Below, in pieces: positions 34,708-43,454 of a stretch of DNA of 64,000 bases. The stretch comes from DATBGO01 sp050011895 (GTDB lineage: Bacteria; Actinomycetota; Actinomycetes; Streptosporangiales; Streptosporangiaceae): the NCBI GenBank assembly GCA_050011895.1, contig JBEKIF010000021.1, positions 1-64,000 of the forward strand. Direction: 5' to 3'. Numbering within the stretch: position 1 is the first letter of the stretch; each line of letters starts with the position of its first letter. The position numbers were made by a program, and so were the translations under genes. The notes below the pieces were generated by a model. It saw nothing but the letters and a program-made list of their open reading frames with translations, did not search any database and was not told the origin of the DNA.

Positions 34708-35374
34708 CCGCGCACGCGAGCTCGTTCTCTGACAGCTTGGTGCTGACGTAGACCACTGCGACCGCGCACACCTGAACCGGATGGCCGGGCACGGTCAGCG
34801 GGACAGCCACCGAGCGCAGGCCAGGTATCACCTCGTCGTGGCTGGTGGCGTAGCCGGCGCGGCGCACCTCGTCCAGCGAGTCGCGTGGCTGGACGTCGGC
34901 GACCGCGCGCCACTGCTCGGCGTTCATCGCGGCCTGGATGGCGATTCCCGGCGCGCCGACGGCCAGCGAGTGGCGCGCGCCGGGCCGGTAAACCACGGCC
35001 GCGGCGGTGCGGCTGGGTGCGACGGACACCAGGGTGACGCACTCGGAGCCGCTCAGCACGACGAGGAAGGCGGTCATCGCCAGCTGGTCGGCGAGGGCGG
35101 CGAGCTCGCCCTGGGCGACCGCCTGCAGGTCGGCCTCGATCCCGCGGGCCAGCGCGGCGAGGCCAAGGCTCAGCCGGACCAGTCCGGCTTCGTCGCGCCG
35201 GACGAGTGAGTGCTGCTCGAGCGTGCGCAGGAAGCGATAGGTGATCGAACGGTGCAAGCCGACAGACTCTGATAGCGCCGCAATCGACATCGGCTGACCG
35301 CGCTCGGCCAGCACCTCGAGCACGCGCAGACCGCGGGACAGGGTCTGCGACTGGGCAGCCGTCTTGTCGATCAC
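34667..35374 (-). CDS. IclR family transcriptional regulator
   Basis: A 235-residue regulator from the GTG at 35374, preceded by GAGGAG. The N-terminal winged helix (about 8-70) shows TLSRGLRVLEVLAERGQPMS, IAALSESVGLHRSITYRFLR and LVRRDEAGLVRLSLGLAALA. The C-terminal IclR effector domain spans about 80-230 with IPGLRSVAVPLTVPGHPVQV near its end. It is read away from the hydroxyphenylacetate operon with about 120 bases between starts, the usual position for the regulator of such an operon. 4-Hydroxyphenylacetate or a pathway intermediate is the likely effector, by inference. Confidence 0.92.
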   Translation of the reverse strand: MIDKTAAQSQTLSRGLRVLEVLAERGQPMSIAALSESVGLHRSITYRFLRTLEQHSLVRRDEAGLVRLSLGLAALARGIEADLQAVAQGELAALADQLAMTAFLVVLSGSECVTLVSVAPSRTAAAVVYRPGARHSLAVGAPGIAIQAAMNAEQWRAVADVQPRDSLDEVRRAGYATSHDEVIPGLRSVAVPLTVPGHPVQVCAVAVVYVSTKLSENELACAVGETARAMASRLH

Positions 35375-35422
35375 CGATTCTCCTCGCCGCACTTGCATTC
35401 AGCGTTCAGCCGGTGCATCCTT

Positions 35423-35456
35423 GTTCAAAGAAAGAACGTTGCATTCTATATTAGAA
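35423..35456. promoter_or_regulatory. AT-rich intergenic dyads between IclR gene and hpa operon
   Basis: Two short inverted repeats lie in the divergent promoter region: GTTC-n7-GAAC at 35423-35437 and TTCTA-tat-TAGAA at 35444-35456. The region is conspicuously A/T-rich. They are candidate binding sites for the divergently encoded IclR protein. Which half-sites pair is not decided by sequence alone. Confidence 0.45.
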
Positions 35457-35492
35457 CACATGCGTTGGTGAGGTCAATTGCGTGGGGCTGGA

Positions 35493-36029
35493 ATGAACCG
35501 CGGGGACCCTGGATGGCTGGCGGCTGGCCCGGGCTCACCGCTCTACCGTCCGCCGGAGCAGCTCTTCCGCGGCAGTCTCGGGAGATTCGCCACCGGAGTG
35601 GCGGTGGTGGCTTTCGACCACCCCGACGGGCGGTTCGGCCTGACGATCAACTCGTTCACGTCGGTGTCGATGGAGCCGCCGCTCGTCCTCGTCGCGATCG
35701 GGCAGTCGGCCAGTTCACACGTACGGCTGGAGGGCACGGCGTTCACGGTCAACATCCTGGGCGCCGAGCAGCAGGACCTGGCCCTGACGTTCTCGGGCAA
35801 GCCGGGGCGGCAGCCGACCTGGATCGAGGGCCGGCATGCGCCCCGGCTGGGCGGCGTGCTGTGCTGGTTCGAGTGCAAGCCGTACGCCCGGTATCCGGGC
35901 GGGGACCACACCCTGTTCCTTGGCGAGGTCAGCGACTACGGGTCACGCGCCGGGGACGCGCTGGGGTTCTTCAACGGCTCGTTCACCACGTTCGGAGAAC
36001 GCAGGCTCGGTCACGAAGACCTGCTCTGA
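35493..36029 (+). CDS. hpaC: Flavin reductase component of 4-hydroxyphenylacetate 3-monooxygenase
   Basis: A 178-residue protein from the ATG at 35493 (a TTG at 35478 is also in frame). It has the FMN-binding split-barrel fold of short-chain flavin reductases: FRGSLGRFATGVAVVAFDHP, FGLTINSFTSVSMEPPLVLV, FTVNILGAEQQDLALTFSG and DHTLFLGEVSDYG. Such proteins reduce FAD or FMN with NAD(P)H and hand it to a separate oxygenase. It lies 53 bases before hpaB, which needs exactly this partner. The order reductase first, oxygenase second is unlike the E. coli hpaBC order. It is the first gene of the operon. Confidence 0.88.
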   Translation: MNRGDPGWLAAGPGSPLYRPPEQLFRGSLGRFATGVAVVAFDHPDGRFGLTINSFTSVSMEPPLVLVAIGQSASSHVRLEGTAFTVNILGAEQQDLALTFSGKPGRQPTWIEGRHAPRLGGVLCWFECKPYARYPGGDHTLFLGEVSDYGSRAGDALGFFNGSFTTFGERRLGHEDLL

Positions 36030-36082
36030 ATTCCCTTCCCTCCCACCCGGACCCGCGACCGCGTCATCCAAGGAGAAAGTAA

Positions 36083-37555
36083 ATGGGCATCCGCACCGGC
36101 CAGCAGTACCTCGACAAGCTGAACTCCATGCACCCGCACGTCGTCATCGACGGCGTGACCGTCACGAAGGACATCGCGGAGTATCCTGCGTTCCGCAACG
36201 TCGCGCGGACCTACGCCCAGCTGTACGACATGCAGTTCAGCCCGGAACACCAGCAAGACCTGACCTACACCTCGCCGACCACCGGTGATCTGGTGAACGC
36301 CTCCTTCCTGGTGCCCCGCAACCTGGAGGACCTCGAGCACCGCGGGGCGGCGATCCGGACCTGGGCCGATTTCTCCAACGGATTCCTCGGGCGCAGCGGC
36401 GACTACATGAACTCAGCGCTGACCGCGCTGTCCGCAGCGCAGCCGTGGTTCGCCCAGGCCGGCCCGGAGTACGGCGAGCGCATCCGGGCGTACTACGAGT
36501 ACGCCCGGGAGAACGACCTGCTGGCCACGCATACGCTGATCCCGCCGCAGGTCAACCGCTCGGTGTCCGGCGGCGAGCAGGGTGGCGGCCAGCTGACGGC
36601 GCGCGTCATCGAGGAGCGCACGGACGGCGTCATCATCCGCGGCGCGCGCATGCTGGCCACGGTGGCGCCCATCGCCGACGAACTGCTGGTCTTCCCGTCG
36701 ACGGTGCTGCGCGGCACGCCGGACGACGCGCCCTACAGCTTTGCCATCGCCCTCGCGAACGACACGCCCGGGCTTCGGTACCTGTGCCGCGGGTCGCTGT
36801 ACAACGGCGGCAGTGAGCTCGACGAGCCGCTGGCTTCCCGTTACGAGGAGATGGACGCCATCGTTGTCTTCGACGACGTGTTCGTCCCGAACGAGCGGGT
36901 GTTCATGCTCGGCCACCCCCAGCTGTGCAACATGTTCTACAGCGCCACCGGAGCGGCCGCGCTGATGACCCACCAGGTCGTCACGCGCACCGTGGCCAAG
37001 TCCGAGTTCTTCCTCGGGCTGGCGTGGGAGATCGCCGACTCCATCGGGATCGACGGCTTCCAGCACATCCAGGAGGACCTCGCCGAGCTGATCGTGGACG
37101 TGGAGATCGGCAAGGCATTGCTGCGCACCGGCGAGGTCGAGGGCGGCACCAACGATTGGGGCGTCTACCTGCCCCGCTGGGATACCGTGAACGCCGCGCG
37201 CAACTGGTATCCCAAGGCGGCGCAGCGCTTCCCGCAGATCATCCGGAAGTTCTGCGCGTCCGGGCTGATGGCGCTGCCGGGCGAGGCCGACATCGCGTCG
37301 GATGCGGTCGGGGACATCGAGCGCTACATGCAGGGCAAGTCGCTGACCGGGCCGGAGCGGATCCGGCTCTTCAAGCTCGCCTACGACGCGTCGGTTTCCG
37401 GCTTCTCCGGCCGGCAGGCGCTGTACGAGTACTTCTTCTTCGGTGACCCGGTACGGATGGCGGGAGCGATGGTCGCGGGCTACAACTCCGGGCCCGCACG
37501 GGCCCGGGTGCGCGAACTGCTGGCCCGCGGGGAGCAGCCGGCCACCCTGGTCTAA
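36083..37555 (+). CDS. hpaB: 4-Hydroxyphenylacetate 3-monooxygenase oxygenase component
   Basis: A 490-residue FADH2-using hydroxylase of the HpaB family, which adds a hydroxyl next to that of 4-hydroxyphenylacetate to give homoprotocatechuate. It begins IRTGQQYLDKLNSMHPHVVI, a family hallmark. Also seen are TYTSPTTGDLVNASFLVPRN, THTLIPPQVNRSVSGGEQGG with the substrate-site region, DAIVVFDDVFVPNERVFMLG and YNSGPARARVRELL. Length is close to that of other HpaB/HpaB-like enzymes. AGGAG precedes the ATG. Related enzymes act on phenol or chlorophenols, but the downstream HpaD/HpaE genes point to 4-hydroxyphenylacetate. Confidence 0.92.
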   Translation: MGIRTGQQYLDKLNSMHPHVVIDGVTVTKDIAEYPAFRNVARTYAQLYDMQFSPEHQQDLTYTSPTTGDLVNASFLVPRNLEDLEHRGAAIRTWADFSNGFLGRSGDYMNSALTALSAAQPWFAQAGPEYGERIRAYYEYARENDLLATHTLIPPQVNRSVSGGEQGGGQLTARVIEERTDGVIIRGARMLATVAPIADELLVFPSTVLRGTPDDAPYSFAIALANDTPGLRYLCRGSLYNGGSELDEPLASRYEEMDAIVVFDDVFVPNERVFMLGHPQLCNMFYSATGAAALMTHQVVTRTVAKSEFFLGLAWEIADSIGIDGFQHIQEDLAELIVDVEIGKALLRTGEVEGGTNDWGVYLPRWDTVNAARNWYPKAAQRFPQIIRKFCASGLMALPGEADIASDAVGDIERYMQGKSLTGPERIRLFKLAYDASVSGFSGRQALYEYFFFGDPVRMAGAMVAGYNSGPARARVRELLARGEQPATLV

Positions 37556-37626
37556 GGATCAGATACGATTTCACATACGATCTACGATCGGATCCTGGTC
37601 CACCTGTAGGGGCGCGGAGGTGTTCG

Positions 37627-39093
37627 ATGCCGGACGGCCAGTCGTTCGGGGCACTGACGATGCGGCCGGGCAAGCTGATCGCGGTCCACCTCAACTACGA
37701 GAGCCGGATCGCGCAGCGCGGCCGCCGGCCGGAGCACCCGTCGTACTTCCTGAAGCCTGCCAGCTCCGTCTCCGCCAGCGGAGACACCATCGAGCGGCCG
37801 GCCGGCACCGAACTGCTCGGCTTCGAGGGCGAAATCGCCTTGATCATCGGCGCGCCGGTGCGCCGGGTCGCGCCCGAGCAGGCCTGGAGCCACGTTTCGG
37901 GCGTCACGGCGGCCAACGACTTCGGTGTCTACGACCTGAGGTGGGCCGACCGGGGATCGAACCTGCGCGCCAAGGGCGGCGACGGGTTCACCCCGCTCGG
38001 GCCCGGCGTCCTCGACGCCGCCGGGCTCGACCCGGCCGGCCTGCGCGTCCGGACCTGGGTCAACGGGAAGCTGGCGCAACAGGGGACGAGCGCGGAACTC
38101 GCCTTTCCCTTCGCCCGCCTGATCGCCGACCTCTCGCAGCTGATGACCCTCGAACCGGGGGACGTGATCCTTACCGGTACCCCGGCCGGAGCGTCGGTCG
38201 TCGTGCCCGGCGACATCATCGAGGTCGAGGTAGATGCTCCGGAGGCACCGCAGGCACCCAGCACCGGCCGGCTGGTCACCCGGGTGACCGACGGTAGCGC
38301 GCCGCTGGCCGGGTACGGCGCGCTACCGAAGATCGACGACCTGCAGCGTGAGGAGGCCTGGGGCAGCCGGGCCGCAGCCGGCCTGCCGGCCGCCTTCGAG
38401 CTCACCCCGCGGCTGCGGGACAAGCTGGCCAGCGTCTCGACCGCGACCCTGTCCGCACAGCTGCGCAAGAGGGGCTTCGACGAGATGTCGATCGACGGGC
38501 TGAGGTCGACCAGGCCGGGCACGAAAGTGGTCGGCCTGGCCCGCACGCTGCGCTTCATCGCGTTCCGAGACGACCTTTTCGCCGCCCGCGGCGGCGGATA
38601 CAACGCGCAGAAGCGCGCGTTCGACTCACTGCGTCCCGGTGACGTGCTGGTCATCGAAGCCCGCGGCGAGCGGGGCACCGGCACGGTGGGTGACATCCTG
38701 GCCCTGCGCGCGCAGACGCTCGGCGCGGTGGCAATCGTCACTGACGGCGGGGTGCGTGACTACGCCACGGTCGCCGACCTTGGCATACCGACCTATTCCC
38801 AGGGCCCGCATCCCGCCGTCCTCGGCCGCCGGCACGTGCCCTGGGACGTCGACGTCACCATCAGCTGCGGGGGAGCAGCCGTCCAGCCCGGTGACGTGAT
38901 CGTCGGAGATGCCGACGGCCTGGTCGTCATACCGCCCGTGCTGGCCGCGGAACTCGCCGACGCCGCGGCCGAGCAGGAACGCGAGGAGGCATTCATCGCC
39001 GAGCAGGTGGCCGCCGGCCAGCCCGTCGACGGGCTGTATCCGCTGAACGCGACGTGGCGCGAGAAGTATGAGCAATGGCCGCCCGGAACATGA
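37627..39093 (+). CDS. Fusion of FAH-family isomerase/decarboxylase and RraA-like domain
   Basis: A 488-residue two-enzyme protein. Residues 1-205 are a fumarylacetoacetate-hydrolase-fold domain: HPSYFLKPASSVSASGDTIE, LLGFEGEIALIIGAPVRRV with the metal Glu pair, ANDFGVYDLRWADRGSN, and LMTLEPGDVILTGTPAGASV. HpaG proteins of this fold decarboxylate and isomerise the ring-cleavage product. Residues 260-470 are RraA-like: VSTATLSAQLRKRGFDE, GDVLVIEARGERGTGTVGDI and GAVAIVTDGGVRDYATVADL (the Asp/Arg of the pyruvate aldolase site). RraA-type enzymes are metal-dependent aldolases or oxaloacetate decarboxylases. Fusion puts two late pathway steps in one chain. Start at the ATG at 37627 with GGAGG upstream. 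Confidence 0.88.
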   Translation: MPDGQSFGALTMRPGKLIAVHLNYESRIAQRGRRPEHPSYFLKPASSVSASGDTIERPAGTELLGFEGEIALIIGAPVRRVAPEQAWSHVSGVTAANDFGVYDLRWADRGSNLRAKGGDGFTPLGPGVLDAAGLDPAGLRVRTWVNGKLAQQGTSAELAFPFARLIADLSQLMTLEPGDVILTGTPAGASVVVPGDIIEVEVDAPEAPQAPSTGRLVTRVTDGSAPLAGYGALPKIDDLQREEAWGSRAAAGLPAAFELTPRLRDKLASVSTATLSAQLRKRGFDEMSIDGLRSTRPGTKVVGLARTLRFIAFRDDLFAARGGGYNAQKRAFDSLRPGDVLVIEARGERGTGTVGDILALRAQTLGAVAIVTDGGVRDYATVADLGIPTYSQGPHPAVLGRRHVPWDVDVTISCGGAAVQPGDVIVGDADGLVVIPPVLAAELADAAAEQEREEAFIAEQVAAGQPVDGLYPLNATWREKYEQWPPGT

Positions 39094-39755
39094 GCGACCT
39101 GGCGCCCAGCAAGTCGAAGCTCGCCCACACCTACCTGCGCGAGCGCATCATCGACGGCCAGTTCGGCCCGGGCTACCGGCTCGTGCTGGCCGCGATAGCC
39201 AAGCAGCTGGACATCAGCCCGGTGCCCGTGCGCGAGGCGATCCGCATGCTCGAGGCGGAAGGCCTGGTCAGCTACGAACGCAACGTCGGTGCCATGGTCG
39301 CCATGACAGACGAGGCCGAGTACGTCACTACCATGCAGACCCTGGCCATCGTGGAGGGCGCGGCGACCGGCCTGGCCCGCGGCCTGCTGGACCCGGCCGA
39401 CCTGGACCGGGCCCGCGAAGTGAACCGCCGGATGGCGGGGTCCCTGGCGGAATTCGACCCGCGCGAGTTCACGTTCCTCAACAGGGAATTCCACGCCCTG
39501 CTGTTCGGTAAATGCCCCAACACGCACCTGCTTGATCTGGTGCACCGGGGCTGGGCGCGCCTGGACGTGCTGCGTGACCCGACGTTCGGCTTCGTCCCGG
39601 GCCGGGCCCGCGAGTCGGTGGCCGACCACGAGCGGCTGCTGGCCCTCATTTCGGGCGGGGCGAGCGCCTGGGACGTCGAGTTCGTCGCCCGCACGCACCG
39701 CACGGCGACGCTCGATGCCTTTCTTGCCCACCACTCCGATCAGTTCATCCGCTGA
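39075..39755 (+). CDS. GntR family (FCD) transcriptional regulator
   Basis: A 226-residue regulator whose start overlaps the end of the fusion gene by 19 bases; an ATG at 39090 is an alternative. The winged helix (about 14-80) has KLAHTYLRERIIDGQFGPGY, AAIAKQLDISPVPVREAIRM and LEAEGLVSYERNVGAMVA. Residues 90-220 form the all-helical FCD domain with metal-binding-type Asp/His pattern (NREFHALLFG, ADHERLLALI, VARTHRTATLDAFLAHHS). Placement inside the operon means a second level of control besides the divergent IclR gene. The ligand is probably a pathway acid. Confidence 0.9.
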   Translation: MAARNMSDLAPSKSKLAHTYLRERIIDGQFGPGYRLVLAAIAKQLDISPVPVREAIRMLEAEGLVSYERNVGAMVAMTDEAEYVTTMQTLAIVEGAATGLARGLLDPADLDRAREVNRRMAGSLAEFDPREFTFLNREFHALLFGKCPNTHLLDLVHRGWARLDVLRDPTFGFVPGRARESVADHERLLALISGGASAWDVEFVARTHRTATLDAFLAHHSDQFIR

Positions 39756-39786
39756 ACCTCAGCCCGTCAGACGAGAGCAGGCTGTT

Positions 39787-40740
39787 ATGGCTTACCGAAC
39801 GGATCCCGCCGAGTTGCGCGGATCGATCACCCCGCTGGTCACGCCGTTCACCGCCGACGGCGCGGTCGACCACGCCAGCCTGGCCAACCTGGTGCGCTGG
39901 CAGCTGGCCCACGGCACGCACGGGATCTCCATCGGCGGGTCCACCAGCGAGCCCAGCTCGCAGACCACCGAAGAGCGGCTGGCCGCGATCAGCACCGTCG
40001 TCGACACCGTCGGCGGCCAGGTACCGGTCATTCCCGGAACCGGATCGGCCCGCCTGGACGAGACGCTGGAACTGACTGCGGCCGCGCGGGACCTGGGCGT
40101 CGACGCTGCCCTGATCATCTCGCCGTACTATGCGCGGCCGACGCAGGAAGCCCTGTACGTCTGGTACAAGACGGTGGCGGAGAACTTCCCGGACCTGCCG
40201 ATCGTGGCCTACAACGTGCCGTCCCGCACCGCGGTCGACATCGCGCCGGCCACCATCGCCCGGCTCTATCACGACGTCGGGAACTTCGTGGGCGTCAAGG
40301 AGACGACGCGGGACTTCGAGCACTTCTCCCGGGTGCTGCAGTTGTGCGGCCCGGACGTCGTGGTGTGGTCCGGCATCGAGCTGCTCTGCCTGCCCCTGCT
40401 GGCGCTGGGCGGAGCAGGCTTCCTCAGCGCGACGTCGAATATCGCACCGGCCGCGCATGCCCAGCTGTACGAGGCGTGGAGCAAGGGCCACTACGACACG
40501 GCCCGGCAGCTCCACTACGGCCTGCATCCCCTGGTCGACCTGCTGTTCGTGGAGACCAACCCGGCGCCGGCCAAATGGGTGCTCGCACAGCGCGGGCTGA
40601 TCGCCTCCGATCACGTCCGCCCGCCGTTGATCACGCCCACCCCGGCCGGCCTGGACAAGATCCGCGACTACCTCGCCGCGGGCGCGGAGCACCTGACCGC
40701 GGCCGACGGCTACACGGTGGCGGGAGGGGAGCCCAGATGA
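39787..40740 (+). CDS. DapA-family class I aldolase/lyase
   Basis: A 317-residue TIM-barrel protein of the dihydrodipicolinate synthase/N-acetylneuraminate lyase family. The strand-1 start is RGSITPLVTPFTADGAVDHA, then GISIGGSTSEPSSQTTEERL (GG-S/T-T-x-E motif), IVAYNVPSRTAVDIAPATIA with the catalytic Tyr, and the Schiff-base Lys in FVGVKETTRDFEH. In this family pyruvate or a 2-oxo acid is bound to the lysine. In the operon it could cleave 4-hydroxy-2-oxoheptanedioate to pyruvate and succinate semialdehyde, a job normally done by HpaI, which is missing, or act as a hydratase-aldolase. This is inference. It overlaps hpaE by four bases (ATGA). Confidence 0.87.
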   Translation: MAYRTDPAELRGSITPLVTPFTADGAVDHASLANLVRWQLAHGTHGISIGGSTSEPSSQTTEERLAAISTVVDTVGGQVPVIPGTGSARLDETLELTAAARDLGVDAALIISPYYARPTQEALYVWYKTVAENFPDLPIVAYNVPSRTAVDIAPATIARLYHDVGNFVGVKETTRDFEHFSRVLQLCGPDVVVWSGIELLCLPLLALGGAGFLSATSNIAPAAHAQLYEAWSKGHYDTARQLHYGLHPLVDLLFVETNPAPAKWVLAQRGLIASDHVRPPLITPTPAGLDKIRDYLAAGAEHLTAADGYTVAGGEPR

Positions 40741-42260
40741 CCATTTCGCAAGCTGGGTCCGTCGCGCGCCGCCTGCCAGCGGGCCTGCCCGACCGCATCC
40801 GTCACTTCATCGACGGGGAGTTCGCCGACAGCACCGACGGGACTACGTTCGACGTTCTCGACCCGGTGTCCAACCAGACCTACATCACCGCGGCCGCGGG
40901 CGGCCCGGCAGATATCGACCGGGCCGTGGCCGCGGCCCGGCGGGCCTTCGCCGAAGGGCCCTGGCCCCGGCTGGTGGCCCGGGAGCGGGCCAGGGTGCTC
41001 AACCGGATCGCGGATGCCGTGGCCGCGCAGAACGAGACGCTCGCGGAGATCGAGACGTTCGACACCGGCCTGCCGATCACCCAGGCGCTCGGGCAGGCGC
41101 AACGGGCGGCGGAGAATTTCCGGTTCTTCGCGGACCTGGTCGTGGCCCAGGCCGACGACCTGTACCAGGTGCCGGGGCGGCAAGTGAACTACGTCCACCG
41201 AAAGCCGGCCGGGGTGGCCGGGCTGATCACGCCGTGGAATACCCCGTTCATGCTGGAGAGCTGGAAGCTCGCGCCGGCGCTGGCGGCCGGATGCACGGTG
41301 GTGCTCAAGCCCGCCGAGTTCACCCCGCTGTCGGCGGGCCTGTGGGCCGGGATCTTCCGCGAGGCGGGCCTGCCCGACGGCGTGTTCAACCTGGTCAACG
41401 GCCTGGGTGAGACGGCCGGTGATGCGCTGGTCAAGCATCCCGATGTGCCGCTGATCTCGTTCACCGGGGAGACCACGACCGGGCAGACGATCTTTCGAAA
41501 CGCCGCGACGCACCTCAAGGCGCTGTCGATGGAACTGGGCGGTAAGTCCCCGGCCGTCATCTTCGCCGATGCCGACCTGGACGCAGCGATCGACTCGACG
41601 CTGTTCGGGGTCTTCTCCTTGAACGGGGAACGTTGCACGGCCGGCAGCCGGATTCTCGTGCAGCGCCCGGTCTACGGCGAATTCGTCGAGCGGTACGCGG
41701 CCCGCGCCCGCAACATCGTGGTCGGTGATCCTTATGACCGGCGCACCGAGGTCGGGGCCCTGGTCCATCCGCAGCACTACGCGAAGGTGATGGGCTACGT
41801 CGAGCGCGGCAAGCGGGAGGGGCGGCTGGTCGCCGGAGGCGGCCGCCCGGAGGGACTCGGCACCGGCAACTACGTCAGCCCGACGGTGTTCGCCGACGTG
41901 CCGCCTGGCGCCTCGATATTCCAGGAAGAAATCTTCGGCCCGGTCGTCGCCATCACGCCGTTCGACACCGACGACGAGGCGCTGGAACTGGCCAACGGCG
42001 TGAAGTACGGGCTGGCCGCCTATCTGTGGACCACGGACCTCGAGCGCGCGCACAACTTCGCGCATCGGGTAGAGGCCGGCATGGTCTGGCTGAACTCGCA
42101 TAACGTCCGTGACCTGCGGACCCCGTTCGGTGGCGTCAAGGCCTCCGGCCTGGGTCACGAAGGCGGCTACCGATCGCTGGATTTCTACTCCCAGCAGCAG
42201 GCCGTGCACATCACGCTCGGCCCGGTGCACACGCCCAGGTTCGGCGTGCGCCCGGAATGA
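40737..42260 (+). CDS. hpaE: 5-Carboxymethyl-2-hydroxymuconate semialdehyde dehydrogenase
   Basis: A 507-residue NAD-dependent aldehyde dehydrogenase that oxidises the ring-cleavage aldehyde. It starts at the ATG at 40737, overlapping the previous stop. Family features: RHFIDGEFADSTDGTTFDVL, ITPWNTPFMLESWKLAPALA, the general base Glu in KALSMELGGKSPAVIFADAD, the catalytic Cys in FSLNGERCTAGSRILVQ, EEIFGPVVAITPF and FGGVKASGLGHEGG. The ERCTAGSR Cys context and its position directly before hpaD support HpaE over other ALDH types. Length fits. Confidence 0.92.
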   Translation: MTISQAGSVARRLPAGLPDRIRHFIDGEFADSTDGTTFDVLDPVSNQTYITAAAGGPADIDRAVAAARRAFAEGPWPRLVARERARVLNRIADAVAAQNETLAEIETFDTGLPITQALGQAQRAAENFRFFADLVVAQADDLYQVPGRQVNYVHRKPAGVAGLITPWNTPFMLESWKLAPALAAGCTVVLKPAEFTPLSAGLWAGIFREAGLPDGVFNLVNGLGETAGDALVKHPDVPLISFTGETTTGQTIFRNAATHLKALSMELGGKSPAVIFADADLDAAIDSTLFGVFSLNGERCTAGSRILVQRPVYGEFVERYAARARNIVVGDPYDRRTEVGALVHPQHYAKVMGYVERGKREGRLVAGGGRPEGLGTGNYVSPTVFADVPPGASIFQEEIFGPVVAITPFDTDDEALELANGVKYGLAAYLWTTDLERAHNFAHRVEAGMVWLNSHNVRDLRTPFGGVKASGLGHEGGYRSLDFYSQQQAVHITLGPVHTPRFGVRPE

Positions 42261-42282
42261 CCATCGCAAAGAGGAGCCTTAG

Positions 42283-43362
42283 ATGACCGATACACACGCC
42301 ACCGCATTGCCCGCCCCAGACATCATCCGCGCCGCTTACGCCGAGCTGATCGTGACCGACCTTGAGGCGTCGCGCCGGTTCTACCGCGACGTGCTGGGTC
42401 TGGTGGTCACCGAGGAGGACGAGAACTCCGTCTACCTGCGGGGGTTCGAGGAGTATCTGCACCACTCCCTGGTGCTGCGCCGGGGCGACGTGCCCGCGCT
42501 GGCCATGTTCGGCTACCGGGTCCGCTCGCCCCGTGAGCTGGATGTCGCCGAGGCATACCACCGTGATCTCGGCTGCCGGGTCGAGCGCCGGCCGGCCGGG
42601 ACCCGGCGCGGCCTCGGGGAGACGGTGGCGGTGCAGGATCCGCTGGGATTCCCCGTGGAGTACTTCTTCGCCAGCGATCACGTCGAACGCCTGACCCAGC
42701 GTTTCGACCTGCATGGCGGCGCCCCGATCACCCGGCTGGATCATTTCAACGTGATGACCCCGGACATCCCGGCCGCCCGGACGGTCCTGGAGCGCCTCGG
42801 TTTCCGCACGTCGGAGGACATCCGGGACAGTGATGGGATGGTCTATGCGGCGTGGATGTTCCGTAAGCCGACCGTCCACGACATCGCACTCACCGGCGGG
42901 GACGGCCCGCGCATGCATCACATCGCGTTCCACACCCATGAGCGCTCGCAGATCCTGCACGTCTGCGACAAGCTCGGGGCCCTGCGGGAAACTGACCGGA
43001 TCGAGCGCGGTCCGGGACGGCACGGCGTCTCCAACGCGTGCTACCTCTACCTGCGCGACCCGGACGGTCACCGCATCGAGATCTACGCGCAGGACTACTG
43101 GACCGGCGACCCGGACAACCCGGTGATCACCTGGGACGTGCACGACAACCAGCGCCGGGACTGGTGGGGTAATCCGGTCGTGCCGAGCTGGTACTCCGAA
43201 GCGTCGCCGGTGCTGGATCTCGACGGGAAGCCGCACCCGCTCGTGCAGCCCGCCGGCCCGCGGGAGGCCGATGTGACCATCGGGGCCGATGGCTTCTCCT
43301 ACACCCGGAGCAGCGAGCCGACGCAGCAGCACCAGGAGTACAAGCTGGGCGAACAAGTCTGA
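42283..43362 (+). CDS. hpaD: Homoprotocatechuate 2,3-dioxygenase
   Basis: A 359-residue type I extradiol dioxygenase that opens the ring of 3,4-dihydroxyphenylacetate. Two vicinal-oxygen-chelate repeats are seen: RAAYAELIVTDLEASRRFYR and ITRLDHFNVMTPDIPAARTV. The metal ligands are His154 (RLDHFN), His213 (RMHHIAFHT) and Glu266 (HRIEIYAQDYW), one residue off the published Brevibacterium fuscum enzyme positions (155, 214, 267). The C-terminal extension DNQRRDWWGNPVVPSWYSEA also matches that enzyme group. The metal may be Fe(II) or Mn(II). AGAGGAG precedes the ATG. It is the last gene of the operon. Confidence 0.94.
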   Translation: MTDTHATALPAPDIIRAAYAELIVTDLEASRRFYRDVLGLVVTEEDENSVYLRGFEEYLHHSLVLRRGDVPALAMFGYRVRSPRELDVAEAYHRDLGCRVERRPAGTRRGLGETVAVQDPLGFPVEYFFASDHVERLTQRFDLHGGAPITRLDHFNVMTPDIPAARTVLERLGFRTSEDIRDSDGMVYAAWMFRKPTVHDIALTGGDGPRMHHIAFHTHERSQILHVCDKLGALRETDRIERGPGRHGVSNACYLYLRDPDGHRIEIYAQDYWTGDPDNPVITWDVHDNQRRDWWGNPVVPSWYSEASPVLDLDGKPHPLVQPAGPREADVTIGADGFSYTRSSEPTQQHQEYKLGEQV

Positions 43363-43454
43363 GCGGCACTGCGGAGACGATGACCGGACGCATCATGGGT
43401 GTTTTCTCCTGAAGGCTCAGCGTAGAGTGCCCGCATAGGGACCCGGAGGGCGGG

